From assembly GCA_022511355.1 (NCBI GenBank), contig JAFLRS010000104.1, positions 1-5,525 on the forward strand: a DNA stretch of 5,525 bases, read 5' to 3'. The translations under genes and the position numbers were made by a program. The notes below the pieces were generated by a model. That model had not been told where the DNA came from. It saw only the letters and a list, made by a program, of their open reading frames with translations, and ran no database searches. Positions 1 through 5,353 of the stretch are shown here, in pieces (position 1 is the stretch's first letter; every line of letters starts with the position of its first letter). Origin of the DNA: Alistipes sp. GTDB taxonomy: Bacteria > Bacteroidota > Bacteroidia > Bacteroidales > Rikenellaceae.

Positions 1-50
1 GGACCCCATGATTAACAGTCATGTGCTCTAACCGACTGAGCTATTCAGGC
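1..50 (-). tRNA. tRNA-Asn (anticodon GTT), 5' portion, truncated by window edge
   Basis: Read on the minus strand from base 50, the sequence folds as the first two thirds of a tRNA. The 5' acceptor strand is GCCTGAA (50-44), then TA. The D stem is GCTC/GAGC (41-38 and 28-25) around the loop AGTCGGTTA. The anticodon stem is CATGA/TCATG (23-19 and 11-7) around the loop CTGTTAA, which places anticodon GTT at 16-14 and so predicts asparagine. The variable loop begins at base 6. The T arm, the 3' acceptor strand and any CCA lie beyond base 1. It is transcribed away from the rest of the window, and more tRNA genes could follow downstream outside the window. Confidence 0.93.
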
Positions 51-129
51 ATTTTTTTTCAGCATCCACCTCTGTGCGACTCTTATCCATATCGGGCGAG
101 CTGCCTTAAGCGGTGCCGTTTTCGGACTG

Positions 130-160
130 CAAATATAAGTGAAAAAAAATTCCCTGCAAA
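130..160 (-). promoter_or_regulatory. Bacteroidetes-type promoter for the tRNA-Asn transcript
   Basis: On the minus strand a -33 box TTTG (160-157) is followed after 19 bases by TATATTTG (137-130), an exact match to the Bacteroidetes -7 consensus TAnnTTTG. Transcription would start near base 123 and give a leader of about 70 bases ahead of the mature tRNA 5' end at 50, presumably removed by RNase P. No second tRNA or other RNA fold is recognisable in that leader. The box match and spacing are seen directly; the assignment to the tRNA is inferred from orientation. Confidence 0.6.
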
Positions 161-243
161 ATTTTTTGTTAAAAAATATGTCGGTGCCCGAAAATTAATC
201 TCTTCAAATCGCCCCGAAAACGAATTCTTCAAATAAATTTTGC

Positions 244-251
244 TAACTTTG
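244..251 (+). promoter_or_regulatory. Promoter -7 box for the lipoprotein gene at 331
   Basis: TAACTTTG matches the Bacteroidetes -7 consensus TAnnTTTG exactly, and the same octamer recurs ahead of the DUF1573 gene. No good TTTG -33 box lies 17-21 bases upstream, so the promoter may be weak or helped by a regulator. Transcription would start near 258 and give a leader of about 70 bases. Confidence 0.45.
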
Positions 252-258
252 TACCTCA

Positions 259-283
259 CAGGCGCGGCTGCCGGTTGCGCCTG
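259..283 (+). promoter_or_regulatory. GC-rich hairpin at the predicted 5' end of the lipoprotein mRNA
   Basis: CAGGCGC (259-265) pairs perfectly with GCGCCTG (277-283) around an 11-base loop. The stem begins within a few bases of the start site predicted from the -7 box at 244-251, so the mRNA would start with a stable stem-loop. Such 5' hairpins can protect mRNA from decay. The pairing is seen; the function is inferred. Confidence 0.4.
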
Positions 284-330
284 CACGGAATTGTACAGTT
301 TATTCCGGTCACTTTCGAAATGAAACAGAT

Positions 331-969
331 ATGAAACGCAGCTTAGGCATTCTATTATTGACGATGTTTTTCATGACGGTCGTGTCAGGTTGTAAAAGAA
401 CGGAGATTCTGAAGCAGAAGACAATCTATGGTAAAGCGACTGTAAACGATAAGACCTTATACCAATACATGACAATCGAAGAAGGCATATCTAATCAATA
501 CTGGTTTCTTCCGTTAGGACTTGACAACAATTTTATAATCAAAGAAGGGGTTTGTTACTTTCAGATGTTTCTTCGGGAGATGGACGAGCAGGATGCGGAG
601 AATTTCTGGTTAATTTTGGTTGGATGTTATGCCGATGAAGGTTTTCCGATAATCGGGAAGGAATATGAAATTGTTGTGGAAAATCAAATCGAGCTGGGCA
701 ACATATATAATTCTTTCTATTGGAGCGGGGTATTTGGAGAGTATTGTTCTGATAATCCAGAATTTGAGTCTTACGGTATTGCGGGGTTAAGCGTACCTCC
801 TTCTCATGATGAATTTATACCTTTGGACGGGTCGATGCAATTTCTGCAATCGGATTCGCAGTCCGGTGAGTATTCCATTACATACAACCTTAAAGGCGAT
901 GATGCTTCTGCGGGTGAGACCTACCGTATTGCGGGTAAATTTAATGGAAAGCTTAAAATCATCGATTGA
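331..969 (+). CDS. Putative lipoprotein of unknown function
   Basis: This 212-residue protein begins with a lipoprotein signal: positive residues K2 and R3, a hydrophobic run at about 5-18, and a lipobox ending V-S-G-C with the lipidated cysteine at 21. It should be exported, cleaved by signal peptidase II and anchored in a membrane. Residues after the cysteine (K-R-T-E) do not resemble the acidic export signal of Bacteroidetes surface lipoproteins, so a periplasm-facing position is more likely. The mature part is rich in aromatic and acidic residues and in short alternating stretches suggesting beta strands, and it ends in a G-K-F-N-G-K-L-K type strand seen in many small Bacteroidales lipoproteins. 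I do not recognise the family. The gene is much more AT-rich than those downstream: bases 661-720 hold 18 G+C of 60, against 43 of 60 at 3481-3540. This suggests acquisition or relaxed selection. The start at 331 gives a complete signal peptide; an ATG at 320 is in another frame and stops at once. It is flanked by its own promoter and a terminator, so it is probably monocistronic. Confidence 0.8.
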   Translation: MKRSLGILLLTMFFMTVVSGCKRTEILKQKTIYGKATVNDKTLYQYMTIEEGISNQYWFLPLGLDNNFIIKEGVCYFQMFLREMDEQDAENFWLILVGCYADEGFPIIGKEYEIVVENQIELGNIYNSFYWSGVFGEYCSDNPEFESYGIAGLSVPPSHDEFIPLDGSMQFLQSDSQSGEYSITYNLKGDDASAGETYRIAGKFNGKLKIID

Positions 970-971
970 AT

Positions 972-1002
972 AAACGCCATTGCATCGAGCAGTGCGGCGT
1001 TT
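972..1002 (+). terminator. Hairpin terminator after the lipoprotein gene
   Basis: AAACGCC (972-978) pairs with GGCGTTT (996-1002). The stem continues inward as ATTGC (979-983) with GCAGT (989-993), including one G-U pair, around a 5-base loop, with a 2-base bulge at 994-995. It starts two bases after the stop codon. The following T tract is short (TTT), so termination may be partial. Confidence 0.5.
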
Positions 1003-1011
1003 CACAATTAC

Positions 1012-1026
1012 TGCAAAAGTTTTGCA
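1012..1026. promoter_or_regulatory. Perfect 7-1-7 palindrome over the -33 box (candidate operator)
   Basis: TGCAAAA, one central G, then TTTTGCA form a perfect inverted repeat. Its right arm contains the TTTG -33 box (1021-1024) of the promoter for the DUF1573 gene. A dimeric repressor bound here would block sigma factor access. A mere composition effect is possible because both arms are A/T tracts. No regulator gene is in the window. Confidence 0.3.
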
Positions 1027-1053
1027 TAAAAAATGAAGAAAAATATAACTTTG
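1021..1053 (+). promoter_or_regulatory. Bacteroidetes-type promoter for the DUF1573 gene
   Basis: The -33 box TTTG (1021-1024) and -7 box TAACTTTG (1046-1053) are separated by 21 bases, and both match the Bacteroidetes consensus. Transcription is predicted to start around 1058-1061, almost at the ATG at 1062. The promoter lies between the upstream terminator and the gene, which supports an independent transcription unit. Confidence 0.6.
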
Positions 1054-1061
1054 TATCCGAT

Positions 1062-2171
1062 ATGGATGCCGGAATATATAAAATCACTTCATTTTGCATG
1101 GCGGTTATGCTGTGGCTTTCGGTTGCCGCACAACAGCCGTCGGTTCTGAAATTCGAGGAGTCGCGATACGATTTCGGCGACATTCGCGAGGAGGACGGAC
1201 GCAAAATCCATATCTTCAATTTCCGCAATACCGGTTCCGAACCCGTAGTCATCATTTCGGCTTCGACCACCTGCGGATGCACCGTACCCACATTTTCGCG
1301 CAAACCGGTAATGCCTTCGCAACAAGGTTCCATCGAGGTTTCGTTCGACCCTGCGGACCGCCCGGGATTCTTCGAAAAGAAGATTGTCGTAACGACTTCG
1401 GAGGGGGGCGAACCCGTGCGGCTATTCGTTTCGGGTCGGGTGCTGCCGCGGAAAAAGAGCGTGGATGAACTCTATCCGGTCTATGCGGGCGAGGGTTTGC
1501 GGCTCGAGACCTGCTTCCATTCGTTCGCATACGTCGAACACGGCAAGAGGGTTCAGACCTCGATAGGTGCGGTCAATACTTCGAAACGGCCTCTCCGCTT
1601 CGAACTTGTGAATGAATCCGCGTCGGGGGTTTTTTCGGCGTCGCTCTCTCCGGACGGAACGTTTCCCGTGACTCTGGATGCGGGCGGGAGTGCGGATATT
1701 ACGGTGTCGGCATGGCTGCCGGAGGAGAGCCGCATCTACGGAACGGTTACGGAGCATTTTGCCGTAAAGGTGAACGGCCGCCGCAGCGACATCGGGCTTA
1801 CGGTGACGGGGATAGCGGTGGACAATCGCGACGAAAGAGAGGATAATTCGGTCCCGAAGGCGGAGATAAACAAAAATATAGTTAAATTTGGGGTCGTAAA
1901 ACGCGGGGGTTCGCGTCGTACCGAGAGTTTCGACCTTGTGAATACGGGCGATGCGCCGCTCATGATACGTGCCGTAGAGGGTTGCGGTTCGGGGTTGAGC
2001 GTATCGCTGTTGGCGGGCGACTCGGTGGCTGCGGGCGAACGGCGCCGTGTGGATATTACGGTAGAGCCGTCGGTTCGCGGTTCGGGGCCTTCGGTGGAAC
2101 ACTTGCGAATTGTGACCGACGACCCTGTGCGTCCGTTGCGGGATGTGAAGGTGACGATGATGGTTGAATAG
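1062..2171 (+). CDS. Secreted DUF1573 domain-containing protein
   Basis: This 369-residue protein has a signal peptide: K7 in the n-region, a hydrophobic core at about 11-22, and a likely signal peptidase I cut in V-A-A|Q-Q after residue 23. Residues about 29-128 form a DUF1573 domain. Its signature is visible: Y-D-F-G-D-I-R-E, then F-N-F-R-N-T-G, the T-C-G-C-T motif with C71 and C73, then G-x-I-x-V-x-F, all common in this Ig-like (ASH/MSP-type) fold. Residues about 150-255 look like a second Ig-like unit (V-N-T-S-K-R-P-L) and about 272-369 a third (V-K-F-G-V-V, V-N-T-G-D-A-P-L), both without the CGC motif. DUF1573 proteins are abundant in Bacteroidetes, and their molecular role is not settled. 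An in-frame TTG at 966 would extend the protein, but that stretch contains the upstream terminator and promoter, so I reject it. ATG 1098 is an alternative start, but it loses the positively charged n-region. The gene is probably expressed alone. Confidence 0.85.
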   Translation: MDAGIYKITSFCMAVMLWLSVAAQQPSVLKFEESRYDFGDIREEDGRKIHIFNFRNTGSEPVVIISASTTCGCTVPTFSRKPVMPSQQGSIEVSFDPADRPGFFEKKIVVTTSEGGEPVRLFVSGRVLPRKKSVDELYPVYAGEGLRLETCFHSFAYVEHGKRVQTSIGAVNTSKRPLRFELVNESASGVFSASLSPDGTFPVTLDAGGSADITVSAWLPEESRIYGTVTEHFAVKVNGRRSDIGLTVTGIAVDNRDEREDNSVPKAEINKNIVKFGVVKRGGSRRTESFDLVNTGDAPLMIRAVEGCGSGLSVSLLAGDSVAAGERRRVDITVEPSVRGSGPSVEHLRIVTDDPVRPLRDVKVTMMVE

Positions 2172-2253
2172 CCGAAATGATGCAGGCAGTATGATATGAT
2201 ATTTTCATTTTCATAGTGCATTAAAGTATATAATTGCGATATAATAAATATAT

Positions 2254-3111
2254 ATGTATAAGATAGTGGAAAAAGAGCGGTTGGCCGAGGGAATCTGGCG
2301 TATGCGGATTTCGGCTCCGCGAGTTGCTTCATCGGCATTGCCGGGTCAGTTCGTGATAGTGCGAGCCGACGAGAAGGGCGAACGCATACCGCTGACGATT
2401 GCCGATTACGACCGTAGTGCGGGTACGGTTACGCTTGTTACGCAGACCGTGGGATACTCCACGCGCAAGATTTGCGCTTTGGAGGCGGGCGATTCGTTGG
2501 CCGATTTGGCGGGGCCTTTGGGTCATCCGTCGGCTTTTGTGAATGAGCCTTTGGAGGAGTTGCGCAAGCGTCGTTATCTGTTTGTGGCGGGCGGAGTCGG
2601 AACGGCGCCGGTATATCCTCAGGTGAAGTGGCTCCACGAACACGGAGTGGAGGCCGACGTGATAATCGGAGCCAAGAACGAATCTCTGCTCATCTATACC
2701 GACGAGATGCGTGCCGTGGCATCGACGCTCCATATCGCCACCGATGACGGTTCGGCGGGATTCAAGGGTTTGGTTACGGCTCTTATCGACGAGCTTGTGG
2801 GCGGCCGCGGCTGCCGTTATGACGAGTGCATAGCGATCGGGCCCATGATAATGATGAAGTTCGTGACGCTGACCACGGCCCGATATTCGTTGAAGACGAC
2901 GGTATCGCTCAACGCTTTGATGGTGGACGGTACGGGTATGTGCGGAGCGTGCAGGGTGAGTGTCGGCGGCAAGACGCGGTTTACCTGCGTGGACGGACCG
3001 GAGTTCGACGGTCACGCCGTGGATTTCGACGAGGCGATGCGTCGCCAGTCGATGTTCCGCGAGCAGGAGCAGGAGGCGAACAAAAAGTGCAGTTGTTTCG
3101 AAAAATTGTAG
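2254..3111 (+). CDS. nfnA: NfnA-like FAD/NAD and [2Fe-2S] subunit of ferredoxin:NADP oxidoreductase
   Basis: This 285-residue protein belongs to the ferredoxin-NADP reductase-like family that includes NfnA, SudB and the dihydroorotate dehydrogenase electron-transfer subunit PyrK. The N-terminal barrel carries the flavin motif R-I-P-L-T-I-A-D (44-51). The NAD-binding half has A-G-G-V-G-T-A-P (112-119). The C-terminal cluster region reads D-G-T-G-M-C-G-A-C with a later T-C-V-D-G-P-E-F-D-G-H, giving D225, C230, C233 and C245 as probable [2Fe-2S] ligands; an Asp plus three Cys is the known NfnA arrangement. In Nfn, NADH is oxidised at this subunit's FAD, or formed there in the reverse direction. 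Length is normal for the family. The start at 2254 lies in an A/T-rich leader without a Shine-Dalgarno site. The gene is three bases upstream of its partner and in the same reading frame, with only TAG and one codon between them. It is probably cytoplasmic. No dihydroorotate dehydrogenase catalytic gene is adjacent, which argues against PyrK. Confidence 0.88.
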   Translation: MYKIVEKERLAEGIWRMRISAPRVASSALPGQFVIVRADEKGERIPLTIADYDRSAGTVTLVTQTVGYSTRKICALEAGDSLADLAGPLGHPSAFVNEPLEELRKRRYLFVAGGVGTAPVYPQVKWLHEHGVEADVIIGAKNESLLIYTDEMRAVASTLHIATDDGSAGFKGLVTALIDELVGGRGCRYDECIAIGPMIMMKFVTLTTARYSLKTTVSLNALMVDGTGMCGACRVSVGGKTRFTCVDGPEFDGHAVDFDEAMRRQSMFREQEQEANKKCSCFEKL

Positions 3112-3114
3112 AAG

Positions 3115-4506
3115 ATGGCTAACAAGATACCGCGCGTACCGGTGAGAGAACAGAACCCCGAGGTGCGTGCAACAAATTTCGAGGAGGTTTGTTACGGATA
3201 TAATGACGAGGAGGCGATGCTCGAGGCGTCGCGATGCCTCAATTGCCGTAATCCGCGCTGCGTGTCGGCGTGTCCGGTCAATATCCGCATTCCCGATTTC
3301 ATATCGGCGGTGGCGGCCGGAGATGCGGTCCGTGCCGGTGAGATTATAGCCGAAGACAGCTCGCTGCCGAGCATTTGCGGCCGAGTGTGTCCGCAGGAGA
3401 CGCAGTGCGAGGGTTCGTGCATTCTGGGCATCAAGGGCGAGCCGGTGGCTATCGGCAAGTTGGAGCGGTATGTCGGCGACCGCGGTTTGCGCGAGGGCCG
3501 CAAGGCCGAAACGGCGCCTGCCAACGGACACCGCATAGCGGTGATAGGCAGCGGACCGTCGGGATTGGCCTGTGCGAGCGACCTTGCCAAAGCGGGTTAC
3601 GAGGTCAAGATTTTCGAGGCGCTGCACAAGGCGGGCGGCGTGTTGGTATACGGAATTCCGGAGTTCCGACTGCCGAAGCACGACATCGTGGAGCGCGAGA
3701 TTGCCGAGGTGACGCGATTGGGCGTCGAGATTGAGACCGACGTGATAGCGGGCCGCACGGTGACCGTCGACCGTCTGCTCGACGAAGAGGGTTTCGATGC
3801 GGTGTTTATAGGTTCGGGTGCGGGGTTGCCGCGCTTTATGGGCATCGAGGGCGAGAATCTGAACGGAGTATTTTCGGCCAACGAATTTCTCACGCGCGCC
3901 AATCTGATGCACGCTTTCGACAGCAGTTACGATACACCCATCTTTACGGGTCGTCGTGCGGTGGTGGTCGGCGGCGGCAATGTGGCCATGGATGCGGTTC
4001 GCACGGCGCGGAGACTGGGAGCCGAAGCGGTGATAGTATACCGTCGCGGCGAGAAGGAGCTTCCGGCGCGTGTGGAGGAGGTGCATCATGCCAAAGAGGA
4101 GGGCATCGAATTCCGTATGCTGACCAATCCCGTGCGGATTTTGGGCGACGTGAACGGACGCGTGACTGGCATCGAGTGCATCGAGATGGAGTTGGGCGAG
4201 CCTGACGAGAGCGGACGCCGTTCGCCGGTGGAGAAGGCGGGTTCCGAATTCCGCATGGAGTGCGATACGGTGATAATGGCTTTGGGAACCTCGCCGAATC
4301 CGCTGATTGCATCCACGACGGAGGGTTTGGAGACCACGCGCAGGGGCTGCATAGTGGCCGACGAAGAGGGTGCCACCACGCGTGAGGGCGTGTTTGCGGG
4401 CGGAGATGCCGTTACGGGTGCCGCGACGGTGATTCTCGCCATGGGCGCCGGTCGCAAGGCGGCAGCCGCGATAGACAGATATGTTAAAAACAATAAAGGC
4501 AATTGA
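3115..4506 (+). CDS. nfnB: NfnB / NADPH-dependent glutamate synthase-like (GltA) flavoprotein subunit
   Basis: This 463-residue protein has the layout of the glutamate synthase small subunit family. The N-terminal Fe-S domain has cysteines 41, 44, 49 and 53 (C-x2-C-x4-C-x3-C-P) and 88, 92, 98 and 102 (C-G-R-V-C-P-Q-E then C-E-G-S-C), enough for two [4Fe-4S] clusters. An FAD-binding Rossmann motif G-S-G-P-S-G follows at 145-150, with G-G-V-L-V-Y-G-I-P just beyond it. The NADPH-binding motif V-G-G-G-N-V-A-M-D is at 285-293, and the closing FAD motif G-G-D-A-V is at 429-433. Paired with NfnA it would catalyse NADH plus two reduced ferredoxins plus two NADP+ to NAD+, two oxidised ferredoxins and two NADPH, by flavin-based electron bifurcation run in either direction. 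Databases often call this protein glutamate synthase GltA, but no large amidotransferase subunit is nearby and the NfnA partner supports Nfn. The start ATG is three bases after the NfnA stop, so the two are surely co-transcribed and probably translationally coupled. Confidence 0.88.
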   Translation: MANKIPRVPVREQNPEVRATNFEEVCYGYNDEEAMLEASRCLNCRNPRCVSACPVNIRIPDFISAVAAGDAVRAGEIIAEDSSLPSICGRVCPQETQCEGSCILGIKGEPVAIGKLERYVGDRGLREGRKAETAPANGHRIAVIGSGPSGLACASDLAKAGYEVKIFEALHKAGGVLVYGIPEFRLPKHDIVEREIAEVTRLGVEIETDVIAGRTVTVDRLLDEEGFDAVFIGSGAGLPRFMGIEGENLNGVFSANEFLTRANLMHAFDSSYDTPIFTGRRAVVVGGGNVAMDAVRTARRLGAEAVIVYRRGEKELPARVEEVHHAKEEGIEFRMLTNPVRILGDVNGRVTGIECIEMELGEPDESGRRSPVEKAGSEFRMECDTVIMALGTSPNPLIASTTEGLETTRRGCIVADEEGATTREGVFAGGDAVTGAATVILAMGAGRKAAAAIDRYVKNNKGN

Positions 4507-4576
4507 ATGTGCCGGGTTTACGGAACGTTTTAGAATGCTGCCGGCTGTGAGATATCTGTTTTTTAATATTCACATT

Positions 4577-4595
4577 CCCTCCCCTCTCCCCTCCC
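4577..4595 (-). other. G-quadruplex-capable tract on the minus strand
   Basis: The minus strand reads GGGAGGGGAGAGGGGAGGG: four runs of three or four G with loops of A, AGA and A. This meets the usual intramolecular quadruplex pattern with very short loops. The + strand, and so the mRNA, carries the C-rich complement. The tract overlaps the left arm of the hairpin at 4588-4612, so the two structures would compete. The pattern is seen; folding in the cell is inference. Confidence 0.5.
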
Positions 4596-4612
4596 TTTGG
4601 GAAAGGGAGGGG
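4588..4612 (+). repeat. Perfect 11-bp inverted repeat (strong hairpin) between nfnB and the lipocalin gene
   Basis: CCCCTCCCTTT (4588-4598) pairs without mismatch with AAAGGGAGGGG (4602-4612) around a GGG loop. It lies 82 bases after the nfnB stop and 21 bases before the next start codon. There is no T tract after it, so it is not a standard intrinsic terminator. It could stabilise the upstream nfnAB mRNA 3' end, reduce read-through, or be one copy of a dispersed intergenic palindrome; the last needs genome-wide comparison. Confidence 0.55.
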
Positions 4613-4633
4613 CATCATGGTGCATTAAGGTTA

Positions 4634-5218
4634 ATGAATAAAAACCTTTTCCGGACAATTGTTGTTGCGGTCATTGCGTCGGCGGTTATTGCGGTGACGG
4701 CGTGCGGACGCGAATTGTCGTCGATGGAGGGAACGGTCGAGGAGGTCGCGACCAATACGCTCACCGTGCGAACCGTCGACGGCGGGATAGTCACCTTCAT
4801 TACGACCGATGCCGTGCGTGACTGCCGCGGAGGTCTGAAGGTCGGTTCTCCGGTCGGGGTGTCGTTTGCCGCGGAGCCTGTTGCGGGCTTCGGGACGGCG
4901 GTGCGCATCGAGGCTCCCGAAGAGTACAATCTGCTTGTGGGGACGTGGGTGCAGCCGAATCCGGCGGACGAAACGGAGGTGCAGGGATTCGAACTCTTCG
5001 TGCGCGGCGAGGCCGAATCGGTGAATATGCACACGCGTTTGGTCGAGGAGTGGTCGGTGTGCGGCCGCAGGCTGACGCTCAAGGGTTTGAGCATAGGCAA
5101 TGGTACGGAGTGCCGGTTCGAGGAGAGATGGTGCATCGAGCATCTCGATTCGGAGACGCTGGAGCTTCGCTGCGGTTCTCATACGGAGCGTTATTCGCGT
5201 GCCGACGGCCTTTACTGA
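4634..5218 (+). CDS. Lipocalin-like lipoprotein
   Basis: This 194-residue protein starts with a lipoprotein signal: K3 and R7, a hydrophobic run at about 9-21, and the lipobox V-T-A-C with lipidated C24. Residues about 30-90 (M-E-G-T-V-E-E-V, then T-L-T-V-R-T-V-D-G-G, then G-S-P-V-G-V-S-F) look like a small beta-barrel module of the OB or DUF5666 type. From about 100 to the end it resembles the Bacteroidetes lipocalin-like domain: L-L-V-G-T-W at 100-105, a G-F-E-L strand, and the L-S-I-G-N-G motif at 152-157. Such domains may bind small hydrophobic ligands, but no ligand can be named here. ATG 4634 is chosen because it gives a clean signal peptide. The frame stays open back to an ATG at 4481 inside nfnB, but that extension crosses the hairpin and would bury the signal. 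No convincing promoter is visible in the 127-base gap, so it may depend on read-through from nfnAB. Confidence 0.82.
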   Translation: MNKNLFRTIVVAVIASAVIAVTACGRELSSMEGTVEEVATNTLTVRTVDGGIVTFITTDAVRDCRGGLKVGSPVGVSFAAEPVAGFGTAVRIEAPEEYNLLVGTWVQPNPADETEVQGFELFVRGEAESVNMHTRLVEEWSVCGRRLTLKGLSIGNGTECRFEERWCIEHLDSETLELRCGSHTERYSRADGLY

Positions 5219-5243
5219 CCGCCGCGGAGGACAAAAAAACAAC

Positions 5244-5262
5244 AAAAAGTCCGACTTTTTTT
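5244..5262 (+). terminator. Weak A/T-rich hairpin with T tract after the lipocalin gene
   Basis: AAAAAGT (5244-5250) pairs with ACTTTTT (5254-5260) around CCG, and the T run continues to 5262. The position, 25 bases after the stop codon, and the T tract suit an intrinsic terminator, but the stem has only one G-C pair. The same T run forms the -33 box of the rpsP promoter. Confidence 0.35.
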
Positions 5263-5290
5263 GCCGTTTCAATAATTTGACATATCTTTG
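5260..5290 (+). promoter_or_regulatory. Bacteroidetes-type promoter for rpsP
   Basis: The -33 box TTTG (5260-5263) and -7 box TATCTTTG (5283-5290) are spaced by 19 bases and both match the Bacteroidetes consensus. Predicted start of transcription is near 5297, giving a leader of about 57 bases. A strong promoter fits a ribosomal protein gene. Confidence 0.7.
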
Positions 5291-5353
5291 CCTGCTCGAT
5301 TGCCTTAAAAGGGTGAGCGTTTAACCGATTAATTAACTAAAAATTAAAAGCAA

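Noticed and set aside
21..286. Short open frames on both strands in the tRNA-to-lipoprotein gap
   Set aside because: They overlap the tRNA and the divergent promoters, have no coding signal, and match no family. The gap is explained by the two promoters and leaders.
966..1061. N-terminal extension of the DUF1573 protein from TTG 966
   Set aside because: It overlaps the preceding stop codon, runs through the terminator hairpin and the promoter, and would put 32 residues before the signal peptide.
1422..2102. Minus-strand open frame of 226 codons inside the DUF1573 gene
   Set aside because: The peptide is rich in Arg and His with no recognisable domain; the + strand frame has a clear family match.
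2229..2236. TATAATTG as a -7 box for nfnA
   Set aside because: It has one mismatch to TAnnTTTG in a very A/T-rich gap and no TTTG at the right distance. A promoter in 2172-2253 is likely since the gap is 82 bases, but I cannot fix its position.
2329..4089. Long open frame (586 codons) on the minus strand opposite nfnA and nfnB
   Set aside because: It is a shadow of GC-rich codon use in nfnAB. The translation is full of His and Arg, shows no domain, and spans the junction of two clearly real genes.
4510..4548. GCCGG/CCGGC pairing after nfnB as a terminator
   Set aside because: There are only five base pairs across a long loop, and the following T run (4559-4564) is too far from the stem.
4481..4633. 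N-terminal extension of the lipocalin-like protein from ATG 4481
   Set aside because: It overlaps nfnB, crosses the C-rich hairpin and would place about 51 residues before a normal lipoprotein signal.
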